The translations under genes and the position numbers were made by a program. Below the pieces are notes generated by a model. The model was not told the DNA's origin. It was given only the letters and a program-made list of their open reading frames with translations, and did not search any database. Shown piece after piece: positions 1 through 10,265 of a DNA stretch of 64,000 bases (position 1 is the first letter of the stretch; every line of letters begins with the position of its first letter). The stretch lies in the NCBI GenBank assembly GCA_031216915.1, contig CM062294.1, forward strand, positions 392,947,217 to 393,011,216. The letters run 5' to 3'. Origin of the DNA: Pictodentalium vernedei. Its lineage: Eukaryota; Mollusca; Scaphopoda; Dentaliida; Dentaliidae.

Positions 1-855
1 GAATAAGCCAGCTTGATTGCAAGACAGATCCACCTGGAAATAGAATGGGAAGAGATAGACTGCCTCTTAGGAATGAGAGACAGAAAGAATCTCTTCCGAC
101 CTCTCCTAATGAACTGAGTGCGAGTAATGTAAGTCTTGATCGCACGAACAGGACAAAGAAGAGGCCTCCGGCCATCTACAGAGGGAAGAGCCCGAATGCA
201 GATGGGAGGAGGTACTGAATCAGGAAGTTGATTCTTAGCCAGAAAAGAGCAATCAGTAGTGAAGGTGACACTGTTAGCCTCATTTCGGAAGAAGGCAGAA
301 TCAACAGATAGTGCATGAAGCTCACTGACTCGACGAGCAGAAGCAAACGCTAGAAGAAAAGCCGTCTTATAGGTGAGAAAACGCATGTCGGTCTCAGATA
401 AAGGCTAAAATGGCGCCCCCTCCAAACAGTGCAACACCCATGCCAAGTTCCACTTGGGTGTAAGAAGCAAAACTCGAGGCCTCTTCAAAGAAAAGTGCCG
501 AATAAGTTTGGAGAGAAAAAGATTATGACCGATGCACCGCTTTCCCACATAAGAGAAAGTATCAGACAGCATAGACCGATAGCCCTTAATCGTAATAGAC
601 TGGAGGCCCTTGGAGTCAAAAAGAAAAACCAGAAAATCCGCAATTTGAGCGATTGACGGATCACGGTAATTCACATTGTGATCTGCACACCAGCGGCAGA
701 AAACCTTCCACTTGGCGGCATAAGTCATGCCAGTGGAATGTCGCCGCGATGCAGAAATGCACTCCATTGATCGTCTCGAAAAACCTCTACGTCGGAGACT
801 GGACCTGATAAAAGACAGGCGTGAAGGGACAGGCTCGCCAGGTTGTTGTGATACT
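1..855 (-). pseudogene. DIRS tyrosine recombinase, N-terminal and core part, one stop, 3' end outside window
   Basis: This enzyme would integrate the cDNA circle. The N-terminal SAM-like DNA-binding domain is clear: a SASRRHSTG motif followed by YAAKWKVFCRWC, then FLVFLFDSKGLQ and a TIKGYRSMLS helix. The frame is open upstream of the ATG at 767, through a RRRGFS segment, so translation probably begins near 855 and overlaps the RNase H end. A TAG at 405-407 interrupts it after GAPF, where relatives have Glu. Beyond the stop the same frame remains open to position 1. It contains FASARRVSEL, whose Arg is the expected first catalytic residue of the R-H-R-Y set. The HxxR and Tyr motifs lie beyond the window. 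Confidence 0.85.
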
Positions 856-2990
856 TCCTGGGACGACCCTGTGAAAGAAGATCGCGACGTAGAGGTAGAC
901 GAATCGGTCGATCAGCCAATAGAGGCCGCGGCAGATTGATCCACACCCTCTGTGGAGACAGGGGTGTGATCAGAATGATCCTGCAACTGCAAGCACGAAT
1001 CTTCGCTAATACTTGAGGAAGAATCGGTGCAGGAGGAAAGGCATAGCCGACCCAACCTGTCCAGTCCAGAGACAGAGCGTCTACTGCAAAAGACAGAGAA
1101 TCTGGACAAGGGGAGACAAAGGTCTCTACCTGATGATTCCAGCGAGTAGCGAAAAGGTCGACCTGAGGACGGCCCTACTGCTCGCAAATCGCCTGAAACA
1201 CCGACCGATGTAGCATCCATTCGGTTGGAAGGACACTGTCGCGTCGGGACAGGGAGTCGGCTAGGACGTTGAGACGCCCGGGAATGTGTCGAATGGACAC
1301 CCGAGCGTTCACATCCCGCGCCAACAGAAGAAGATCCCGAGACAGCCGATACATGGGAATCGAATGTGTGCCTCCTTGATTCCGTATGTAGGCCACTACT
1401 GTCGAATTGTCCGAAAGAAGTAGGACAACATGGTCCGACAGATGAGGGATCCAAAGCCGAAAACTCAACAGAAGAGCAAGGAGCTCCTTCTGGTTGATAT
1501 GAAGGCCTACCTGCTCGCTGTCCCACTCTCCGTGAGTAGACAGGCCAAGAGGATCCAACGTCGCACCCCAGCCCCGATCGCTGGCATCCGCAGTAAGGAT
1601 GCGATCAGCCAAAGGAAGATCCAACGGACACCCTGTGTAAGCCAGGGAATATCTGCCCAAGTGCGGAGGTGACAAAGCAGAGACCGAGGAATAGTGAGTT
1701 CCAGGTCCAGCGGATCTACATTCGGACGCCAATGATCCAACAGAAAGTGTTGGAGAGGTCGGACAAACAAGCGACCGAGCGGAATGAGATCTGTCACCGA
1801 ACCGCAAAGGCCCAGCATCCGAAGGAAAGTCCTGGCCGAGACCGAGGAAGATTGAAGCAGGTCCCGAGTCAAGACGGAAAGAATCGTCGCCCGAGCTTGG
1901 GGGACCGACACTACATTGTGAAGAGTGTCGAAATCCATCCCAAATGACGGAATCGCTGAGAAGGAAGAAGATCCGACTTCTCGCGATTGACTCTGAAACC
2001 CAGCGACGCTAGCAGGCAAAGAAACTGCCGGACATCGAACTCCAGAACAGCAGCATCGTGGTGCCGTTGGAGGATGTCGTCTAGGTAGGCTGACGAAGTC
2101 ACTGCCGACTGAGTGCGGTGGAAAGCAAGCACCTGTGACAATAGTCGGGTGAAGGCCCAAGGAGCCAGGTTCAAACCGAACGGGAGAGCTCTGAATTGAA
2201 AAACTCGATCCCGAAACGAGAACCGAAGGTATTTCCGTGACCCCAGATGAATGGGTACATGGAAGTAGGCATCCTTCAGGTCGATACTGGCCACAAAATC
2301 GCCCTGATGAACCGAACGTCGAACCGACCGGAAAGTCTCCATACTGAAACGAGGAGCTATTATGTACTCGTTCAGGGTACTCAGATCGATGACAGGACGA
2401 TATTGGCCGTTTTCCTTCGGCACCAAGAAAAGTCTCGAGTAAAACCCCGGTGAAAGGGTGTTCCTGACCACCTCGATCGCCCCTTTGGTGAGGAGATTGT
2501 CGATCTCCTGCCCTAGAAGGTCCCGACGCAGAGAATCGGAAGGGACCTGAGTCGGAAGGGGCACCCGAGATAAACTGGGGTGCCGATGGAAGGACAGTCG
2601 CAGACCGGAATGAATGACGTCGAGGACCCAAGAGTCCGACGTTATCTCTGTCGAACGGTTGTAAAACAGCGACAGCCTTCCCCCGACTGGAGGCGAATCG
2701 AGGTGAGAACCTTCATTTGCGGCCTCGACGAGGCCCCCGAGAGGAGAAACCACCTCGGGAAGTGACAGAGTCCTGAGACTTTCCAGCCTGAGGCTGCCAG
2801 CGAGCCTGGCCACGTCGGCGCTTCTTATGAGCAGAAGGAGCAGACGTAGCCGAAGGCGTAGCCGACGTCGCCGACGAGGCAGACGCAGCAGCACGCTTGG
2901 CGGGCCTGGAATGACCCCCACCCGCAGCAGCAGGTTGGTCAAGCTGTCTCAGCAAAAGCTGGTCCTTCGAATGACGAAGAACTTCGCCAC
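725..2990 (-). pseudogene. pol: DIRS reverse transcriptase-RNase H, frameshifted
   Basis: The reverse transcriptase copies element RNA and the RNase H removes the RNA strand. RT hallmarks run in order on the minus strand from about 2650 to 1930: a PVIDLS region, the metal-binding DLKDAYFHVPI motif, LPFGLNLAPWAF, and the catalytic AYLDDIL box. The frame changes near 1935, and the connection domain (PLGRLFVRPLQ) continues to about 1630. A second frame change leads to RNase H with its four acidic positions: ADASDRGWGA, HINQKELLAL, SDNSTVVAYI and LNVLADSLSR. A TAG at 1175-1177 replaces what is usually a Trp. The same frame then stays open to 725 (VDLFATRWNH, YAFPPAPILP), typical of the DIRS RNase H C-terminus. 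The start overlaps the gag tail. One-base indels and the nonsense codon mark a dead copy. Confidence 0.88.
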
Positions 2991-5123
2991 GAATAGCTTC
3001 CACGGAACCATGGAACAACTGAGGTCACACCAAAGAGGCAGACCTCAGAACAGCACGTTGCTCAGAAGGAAGGGATGGCGTGCCAGCTCCAAATTAGCCG
3101 TGTTACAGGCGTGAGCGTGTGTCAAGTTCATAAGAACCTGTGACAAAACGCGAAAAGGCGCCTGAGCGTCATCAAACTCCCCTGGTGGAAAATATTCAGC
3201 CAGAGCAGCGACGACATGGTCCGCGAGAGATAACATACCCAGCATCTCTCGGGACAGGCCCACCATAGACTCAACTACCGACATCGGGAGAACTGCCGAC
3301 TGAGGCTTAGTCAACCCGAGGGAAGAAGAATCCTCATCCACAGCAGTCATCCCTTGGAAGACTGGTGGAGAGACGGAATCGTACACACGAAACCACGATG
3401 GAGGCAGAAAGGCATCAGCTCTAGAAAAGAAGGAACCCTTGAGGGCCTTAGAACGCATTTTAGCGTCTAAGCCCCAGAAGGACTCAACAACCTGAGCCGA
3501 TTGCAGAGGACGCAAAGCCCCGGAGCTAGAAGGCTCAACAGGGTTACGGCGCTCCACAGTGGACCGCGGCCGAACGGTCACAGAAGGCTGGTCGGAAGGT
3601 TGAACGTCCGGCAATAAGCCAAAGACGAAATCCAAAGCCTGCCCCAACACTGACGAGGGGGGCCCATCACCTTCAAGATACTCGTCATCCTCCGTAGCAG
3701 AGGAGACGTAGCCCAACTCGGGCTGACCAGCAGAAACCTCCTGTGAATACTGTGCAGTATCCACGGGGCCAGGCGAGACATCTCGGCGACCGACCAAAGG
3801 AGGTTGTGCCTCAGGAGGCACAGGGAGGCCAACTTGAGGGTTGCCAGAAAGCAACCGGGTGAGCGCCAAAACGGCCTGGCGCAGGTCACCTTGAGAATCC
3901 GTCGCAGCAGAATCGCCCGACGGAGTGTCCTCCCAATGGACCCTTCTGGTAGAAGAACCCAAATCCTCAGAAGAGACCGACGGCGAACGTCGATCGGCAG
4001 ACAGAATAGGAGCACGGTGAGAAGACACCGGAGGATAGTCCCGATTGTGACGCCCAGGGGCCATCACTGACCTCTGCGAAACAGAAGGTCCTGCCTGCAA
4101 ATCCTCTAAAGAGACCTACGGCACACGTCGATCGGTAGCTGGACCTAGGACACGGTGAGAAGACACCGGATGATTGTCCCAAGAATGACAGGAACCTGTC
4201 ATTGGCCTCTGCGCAGCAGACGGCCCCAACTGCCTATCCTCTGAGACCGACGGCAAGCATCGATCGACACCCAGACCCGGAACACAGTGAGGAATCACCG
4301 GAGGAAGGTTCCGAGAGTGACAGCTAACAGGGGCTGTCACTGACCGCTGCCGAACAGCAGGCCCTGGGTGCCAACGTCCCAACACCATCCCGCTAGGTGG
4401 CACACTAGCAGGGGAAGGTGGTACGATAAACGATTCACTCGAGGGACGAGGAATCGCTGCCGAAGCGACCGGCTGGCTCAACCGACTATGAGCAAACCTA
4501 GCCAGATGAGACGGAGCAGACAGCAAACCCGCACAGCCCCGCCGCGAGGCAGGGGGAGGCTGAGAACACACAGACACACCAGCAGATACAGCCTCGGTCC
4601 CCCGAGACTGTAGACCATCCCCAGAGGAGATGGAAGAGCCACCATCAGACAGAATAGGATCTGGAGTAGCAACCTCCTCAACAACGGTCGACGGTGTAGG
4701 AGGCAGATCGGAGAGGGTTACCGAGCTGACCTCGGAAAAGCTCTCAACGAAAACAGACGCCTCAATAGTGACATCAGAAGACAAAGAGACCACGGTCTCC
4801 TCGTCAGGTATCACTGAACTAACACCGCCAACAGTTGCAGAGGAACTCGCCACAGAAGGCAGATCCGAATCCTGTGTGACAGAGTCACCACGTGCACCAG
4901 CAGAAATGTCTGCTACGGCACGGCTACCCTTACCCCGAGAACGAGGGGTTCTAGCTCCGGAAAGAATCACCTTGTTCACAGAAGCCCAGAATTTAGAGGA
5001 CCAAACCCCACAAATACCACAAGATTGGGCCTGAGTGCAATTGTTGCAAGTGACACATGTGGCATGAGAGTCGTCCACATGTTTCACTTGCAAACAAGAG
5101 GTACAAGGAATAGTCTTAGGCAT
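2713..5123 (-). pseudogene. gag: gag-like protein of the DIRS element, broken
   Basis: The likely start is the ATG at 5121-5123, because the protein then opens directly with a Cys/His cluster (CTSC, CVTC, CGIC plus His) over its first ~45 residues. This is a probable nucleic-acid-binding knuckle, as in other DIRS gag proteins. An upstream ATG at 5282 in the same frame would add a hydrophobic leader and I consider it untranslated. A Ser/Thr/Pro-rich middle follows, then three tandem ~45-residue repeats (about 3955-4364). The reading frame is the same on both sides of the TAG at 4116-4118, so this is one gene with a nonsense mutation inside the second repeat. It ends at a TGA (3045-3047). The basic C-terminal tail, with an Ala/Ser-rich stretch and a closing GPRRGRK, continues in another frame from about 3018 to 2713, with a further stop at 3025-3027 between. 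Confidence 0.8.
3955..4364 (-). repeat. Three tandem 45-codon repeats inside gag
   Basis: Three copies start about 135 bases apart (near 4363, 4228 and 4093 on the minus strand). Each begins with a GP-x-x-x-QR-type motif, continues through a His/Pro-rich segment (PPV or PVSSHR) and a DR motif, and ends in an S-x-ED-type motif. Spacing is an exact multiple of three, so copy number could change without breaking the frame. The TAG at 4116-4118 lies at a Ser position of the repeat, consistent with a TCG to TAG change. Confidence 0.75.
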
Positions 5124-5384
5124 TATATCAAAATTATAATCAAGCTTCCCGCCGACGGAAAACAGCACTAAGGTCGTGTTCACACGTGGGGGAAAGACAA
5201 GACAAAGTGTGAAGATACAAGCAATAAAAATACAAATTAACATTAAATAATAATAATTTGGTAGCTTGATAAAAGGATACAATCCAGTAGCACACTAAAT
5301 ATGAAGAATAAGTTGTTCACGAAGAATAAACAGCATAATTTAGCACGAGTCACAAAAATTTCCGACCATGTACAATGGCGGAAA

Positions 5385-5425
5385 ATAAAGGAATTGACGT
5401 CACGGTTGTTGCGCATGCGCTCGGT
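5385..5425. promoter_or_regulatory. CRE-like and NRF1-like motifs upstream of DIRS gag
   Basis: A full palindromic TGACGTCA lies at 5395-5402 and a GCGCATGCGC palindrome at 5411-5420, ten bases apart. In animals these match the CREB/ATF and NRF1 binding consensus sequences. They sit 270-300 bases upstream of the gag ATG (5123, minus strand), so they could belong to the element promoter. This is inferred from motif match and position only. Confidence 0.35.
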
Positions 5426-5639
5426 AAACGCAAGAGGTGTGCAGAGAGAGTACCTGTAATTTCGAGCGCTGGTCTCGCTCGACCCTTTTTTCGATCTTTT
5501 TCGTGCTTTTGCACTCTAGTACTTTTCCAACTCGTTTGGAAAAGATTCAAAAAGCTTGAGTTAGTTCCGAAGTAGGGCTTGCACTTATGTTACAGCCAAT
5601 TGTAAACAATTGTGAGTAGGTTGAAAAGAAATGGTATGT

Positions 5640-7644
5640 TCCAAACAGTGAAGAAGAATCAACTATTGATAATCATATGAATTCAGATTCAGTTGATATC
5701 TGCCAACCTGACTCTCCTCAACCAGGTACCTCAACATCTCAAAGTACTGTGCAGGAAAACAGAAACAACTATTGATAGTCAAATGAATAAAGATTCAGAG
5801 GATATCATCCAACCTGACTCTCGCCAACCAGGTACCTCAACACCACCTCATGCGCAAGATGATAATTTGAGTGACAGTGATGAAGATGAACCGATATCAG
5901 GTGAAGCTGACACTATGTTGACTGCCTAAGATTTTTTTGAGCCAAGTGAAAGAGATCAGTTATACCATTTGCTCCAGGTGAAGGAGGATCTCCAGTTAGT
6001 GTTTTCCTAGAAACAAATGCAGAAGTATTAGCATTCCCAGGAATATTTTGTGGTAACAAACAGCCCTCAAATCTCAAATGAACAAAGGCAGGTGACGGTT
6101 TTATATGCAGAAATTGTTAAATCTGAATTAAAAACCAGAATAGAAGAGCTGCAAGCTGCATTGAAAACATTTTTTTTCAAAAAAGAAAATCCAAATGAAA
6201 AAATTAATAGACCAGTCTCATTTGGTTCTGAGGAAGATTCAAATGAAAGATCATGTATTTACAGTAAAGGATGTTAGAGGTGATGCTGTTCACGACCTCA
6301 TATTTCAAGACAAAGCATACAAAGCACAATAGCAAGTATCAGAGGATCTCCACCTTATTTCGAAAGGATCAGCAAGGATCTATTTTTCATGATTAGGCGG
6401 CTGTGGCTAGCTACTTTCTTAGTTACATTATCAGCTGCAGAAACCCAGTGGACCCACCTGCTTAAAATTCTTGGTACTGTTGTTGATCATAAAGGCTATA
6501 CAGAAGAAGAAATACAGAATTTGAGATGGGAAGAAAAATGTTGACTTATCCAGTCTGACCCCATAACCTGTGCGAGACATTTTGATTTTTTTTGCATTAA
6601 GTTTTTATTAGACTTTATCATATCAAAGGCGAATCCTATTGGAAAAGTTGAAGATTATTTTTATCGTGTCCAGTTCCAGCACAGAGGATCTGCACACATT
6701 CACATGATGATATGATGCAAGAACTCTCCCTGCTACGGTTCACACAGTGAACAAGACATATGTGAATATGTTGATAAGTTTATCGCATGCCATAAACCAG
6801 AAGACAACCTCTTGCATTCTGATCTTGTTCAGCTACAGATTCACAGGCATAGCCATACCTGTAGTTAAAGAAAAGACAAAAAATGTAGATTCGCATTTCC
6901 AAAACCTATTTTGCAGAGAACTATGATTTTGGAACCACTCTCAGAACCTGAAAGATTGAGATTGAGAAGCATAAAACTACTTGAAAAACTGTGTACAAGG
7001 AACTAAACTCTATAGATGAATCTATCTCTATGACAATTTGGTAGTTTCTATCCATGCTAGAGATGCCAGGATTACATCAATTCAATCAGAGCATCAATTA
7101 CCAGACCTACTTTGTTCCTGAATGAAATAGTACTGAAACTCGAATCAAAAACTATAACATGCCAGTCTTGTCCACCTGGAAGGCCAATATGGACATTCAA
7201 TTTGTTCTGGATGTTTATGCTTGTGCAACATATGTTGTTTCTTACCTCACAAAATCACAACGAGGAATGAGCGAGCTTTTTCGAAAGGCTACACAGGAAG
7301 CAAATGAAGGAAACAAAACCTTAAAACAACAGGTTAAAGAAGTTGGCAACAAATTCCTAAATTCTGTAGAGATAAGTGCTCAGGAAGCAGTATACATTTG
7401 CTTACAGTTACCAATGAAACATTCCTCTAGGTCAACTGTGTTTATCAATACTAGCCCTCCAGAGGAGAGAGTTTCTTTGCTTAAACCTCATCATAATCTT
7501 GAGTCACTGGCAGATGATGACAATATTGAGTGCAGTAACCTCATTTCAAGATATGCTGAAAAGGCCATCAGACAAGGAATCTATTACACTAGCAGAGTTT
7601 GCTTCATTCTACCAGAAGGTGCAAACCAAAGACATCAAACATAA
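5640..7644 (+). pseudogene. rep: Helentron Rep (HUH endonuclease) domain, multiply broken
   Basis: Rep nicks and ligates single strands during rolling-circle transposition. The N-terminal part is acidic (SDSDEDEP) and followed by the ADTMLTA phrase common in this family (ends 5929). Fragments in changing frames continue: RGSPPYFE near 6335, SAAETQW near 6435, and SDPITCARHFDF near 6550. The catalytic HUH motif appears as GSAHIHMM near 6690-6715, but a stop follows it at once. The tyrosine region YVVSYLTKSQRG (about 7225-7265) fits the Helitron Tyr motif and lies in the longest open segment (7159-7644). A ~100-base direct repeat (about 5655-5735 and 5759-5843) duplicates the acidic N-terminal coding block. 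Confidence 0.75.
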
Positions 7645-7806
7645 TAGATCACAGACAAGAGATACTGTAGATAAATTGCTGCCAGAAGCAAATCTCACTG
7701 ACAATGAGGATGAAGATGAACAAAATAATTCTGATACTTGTGAGCTAAAGGACAGAACCTTAGATTTGTTCACTTCACTCCAGAAAAATATTACAGAGAA
7801 AATATC

Positions 7807-9606
7807 ATGCTGTATTATCCATGGAAAGATGAAGCAAATTTACAAGAAGATTGTGCATCATATTGTGATCACTTCAAACAAATAGAAAAAGAAATAGAGG
7901 AAGTCAGAAATGAATATGAACCATATGCGGAAGCAGTAGACATGGCAAGAAGGATATTGGATGGAAATTCAGATCAAGAAGAAGCCTGGGATGAATTGGC
8001 CCCTATAACAGAACAAAACAATGCAGCTGATATCCATGAAAGACGATTACCAAATACAGGCATTGAAGATTATGATATAGGTCTGGACTTGGGTTTGCCA
8101 ATTTCTGTCACCGGGGAAGACTTGCATGATTATCATGAAATGCCAGATGAGCAGTATCGAAAGCATATGAGATCTCTCAACAGTGAACAACTTGAATTTG
8201 TCTATGACATCATTCATCTCTTAAAGACTTCTTCAACCCCAGTATACAGATTCTTAAGTGGCAGGGCCGGGGTAGGCAAAAGCTTTGTCACAAAAGCACT
8301 CTACCAGGCAGCACTAAAGCATCTTAATAAAGAGTCAGGAGAAGATTTTACAACAAGAAAGGTTCTGCTTCTGGCTCCAACTGGAAAGGCTGCTTTCCAT
8401 ATAAATGGTACAACAATACACAGCGACCTCTATCAACTCAAGCTTGTCAATTTATTTATTTATTTATTGGTGTTTAAGGTCACATACTTATGCACAATGG
8501 CTAATCGTGACCGTGACAGTTTGACGGTGGAGGAAGCCGGAGTACCCAGAGAGAACCACCGAGCAACGACGAGCAGCTGTCAGCTCTCCAACATCGTAAC
8601 TCTGAACTCTGCACCGCAGCACAGGCAGGGTTAGATTGGTTGAAGACATGCGCACCATCGACGTGCAGTACGCCTCAGTACACACCGTCATCGTGCCCCC
8701 ATGTAGGCAATCGGGGTGAAGTGTCTTGCCCAAGGGAAGCTTGTCAAGGATAACTATATATTTTCCCAGCATTCAACTGGATACCTGCCACTAGCTACAA
8801 ATTTATGGACTGATTTATTTAGTATGTTTGAGCTGACAACTATCATGAGGCAAGCAAATAAACCATTTGCAGAACTTCTCAATAGGATGTGAGAAGGTAA
8901 TCATACACCAGAAGATCTAGAGATTCTAAGAGGAAAACTTGTGATACTACGTCGGACAATTACCCACGTGACTCTCTCCATCTGTTCACTGTGAATGATA
9001 AAGTAGCTGCATTTAATCAACAAGTAATCTTGAAGTCAGATAGACCAAAAACGACTGTGTTAGCAAATGACAGGTTAATAGGTTCCGCTTCTCCAGAAAT
9101 GCAAGCAAAAATACTACAAAATTTCCAAAGTAGTAAGCATCATACAAGTCCGCTTCCAACATCTCTAACAGTCTGTGAAGGGATATGTTATGATCTAACA
9201 ATTAATTTAGACACTGCAGATGGGTTAACAAATGGGGCATCTTGTACAATTGCAAAAATTGATATAGACGGTTCTGAAAGTTATGCAAATGGTGTAGTTG
9301 GGTTCGGTTCAATGAACTACATACTGGAACAAGTCTAAAATCACAGAACAAAAGGCTCTATAAAACAGGATATGACAAGAGTTGGACTCCATTAGTACCG
9401 GTCGTCAGACAGTATCCTGCAGGTTACAAAGGCCAAGCACAAGTGTAGAGATATCAATTCCCCCTGCATCCAGCTCATGCCAAGACCATCCACAGATCAC
9501 CGGGTGACACACTTGATACCACTGTAATTGATCTTTCAACAAACTGCAGAATGGATCATATTCATTATGTTGCTGTAAGTCGGCTGAAGGCACTTGATGG
9601 ACTTTA
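7807..9606 (+). pseudogene. Helentron Pif1-type helicase domain, interrupted by a SINE and lacking the Walker B segment
   Basis: A superfamily 1 helicase that unwinds DNA during transposition. The pre-helicase region (YPWKDEANLQ, 7810-7840) is in frame with the helicase. The Q-like segment SLNSEQLEFVYD leads to Walker A, SGRAGVGKSF (about 8260-8290), and motif Ia, LAPTGKAAFHINGTTIHS. After LYQLKLV the SINE intervenes. Beyond it the frame resumes with a YLPLATNLWTDLF segment and IMRQAN (about 8750-8860). The Walker B (DE) and GDFFQLPPV-type motifs that should lie between are absent. Further pieces are NDKVAAFNQQV (8991 on) and the C-terminal motif V/VI region HPAHAKTIHRSPGDTLD and HYVAVSRLKALDGL, which ends at the TAA at 9604-9606. 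Confidence 0.85.
8451..8736 (-). mobile_element. tRNA-derived SINE, 5'-truncated, inserted in the Helentron helicase
   Basis: It is flanked by a perfect 11-bp target duplication, AAGCTTGTCAA (8440-8450 and 8737-8747). On the minus strand it ends in an (AAAT)n tail (8451-8467 on plus) and shares its body with the SINE at 48118-49042, including the GGAGTACCC block. The tRNA-like head is missing: the insert stops at the central CTTGGGCAAGACACTTC block, which recalls the core domains of Deu/CORE-type SINEs. Removing it restores the surrounding frame. The insertion is therefore younger than the helicase. Confidence 0.88.
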
Positions 9607-9607
9607 A

Positions 9608-9848
9608 CCCTTTACCCAACGCAGACGATATCAAAATTTATTACTTTAAATATCATTTTTTCAAATTTTTCAAAAAATTTCAACAAAACCATTTCATGTG
9701 ACCCCTCGTTGGAACGAGCTCGACGAGCTCGTTCCAACGAGGGGTCACATGATATGGTTTTGTTGAAATTGTTTGAAAAATAATATTTTTTCAACTGCTG
9801 AATTTGCATATTACGCGGGCGGATGCGGGCGATTCGTTGGGTAAAGGG
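9608..9848. mobile_element. TTAA-flanked fold-back MITE, copy A (piggyBac-like)
   Basis: A 241-bp element with perfect 14-bp terminal inverted repeats (CCCTTTACCCAACG) flanked by TTAA at 9604-9607 and 9849-9852. TTAA duplications and a CCC start are the piggyBac signature. The centre is itself a near-perfect palindrome (about 9685-9765), so the element folds into one long hairpin. It inserted at the stop codon of the helicase. Copies B (54600) and C (55054) are in this window. Confidence 0.88.
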
Positions 9849-9884
9849 TTAAATAACTAACTTTCAGGAAGACAAGATATCTGC

Positions 9885-10265
9885 TGATTGAAAAATGATT
9901 ACAGAAATGGCATGGTTTAGTGAATCATCCTTAGCTTTGACACATAAATTTTTGTATCATGTCCGTCAGTCATTCATCCTTGCATTTCTAAATGCACGTT
10001 CACTTCATTGACATATGCAGGATGTTTCAGATGATAAAAACATAAAAGCTGCTAATGTTGTTTGTTTTTGTGAAACAAGATTTTGGGAGAGGGATGAATA
10101 TAATTCTACAGAAATAAATGGATTCTTTCAACACAGACAAGATCATGACAACTTCACATTAAAAATCTCCGTTTCTTTTGGATCCAGTAAATGAGTCTTG
10201 CAGTCAGATAGAAGCAATCGTATTTTCAGTACAACAACAACCAAACAAACCTTTTGCAAACGCTG
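9885..10265 (+). pseudogene. Endonuclease-like C-terminal segment of the Helentron
   Basis: After the MITE, one frame reads SSLALTHKFLYH, then AFLNARSLH, QDVSDDKNIKAA and CFCETRFWERDEYNS. This resembles the start of the apurinic-type (EEP fold) endonuclease that Helentrons carry behind the helicase: an N-A-R-S-L-H start, a D-x-x-A middle and an ETR motif with the catalytic-type Glu. Stops after LH and after SFGSSK break it, and the rest of the domain is missing. Assignment rests on motif resemblance recalled from the family and on position directly after the helicase. Confidence 0.55.

Larger units (their letters stand above)
1..5590 (-). mobile_element. DIRS-like tyrosine-recombinase retrotransposon, degenerate, truncated by window edge
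   Basis: Read on the minus strand the order is gag, reverse transcriptase plus RNase H, then tyrosine recombinase. This order is diagnostic of DIRS-like elements, which integrate with a recombinase instead of a DDE integrase. The three coding blocks overlap or abut, as is usual in the family. Every block carries lesions: in-frame stops at 4116-4118, 1175-1177 and 405-407, and frame changes near 3045, 1935 and 1630. This copy is therefore inactive. The upstream boundary is uncertain; the untranslated leader may reach about 5580. The downstream end lies beyond position 1, so the terminal repeats cannot be checked here. Confidence 0.9.
5600..10265 (+). mobile_element. Autonomous Helentron (rolling-circle transposon), degenerate, with two nested insertions
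   Basis: Reading rightwards there is a Rep (HUH plus Tyr motifs), a Pif1-type helicase, and a segment resembling the endonuclease tail of Helentrons. That third module separates Helentrons from canonical Helitrons. Many stops and frame changes show long decay. A SINE (8451-8736) and a fold-back MITE (9608-9848) were inserted later. I could not define either terminus: no clear 3' hairpin is visible after the endonuclease-like segment. Its relevance is that the many array-bearing short elements in this window look like non-autonomous partners of such an element. Confidence 0.82.

Noticed and set aside
429-5034. Plus-strand open frames overlapping the DIRS element
   Set aside because: They are antisense shadows of the minus-strand gag, RT and recombinase frames and show no motif.
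9612-9809. 65-residue minus-strand open frame
   Set aside because: It lies wholly inside the fold-back MITE and its counterpart appears in the palindrome copies.
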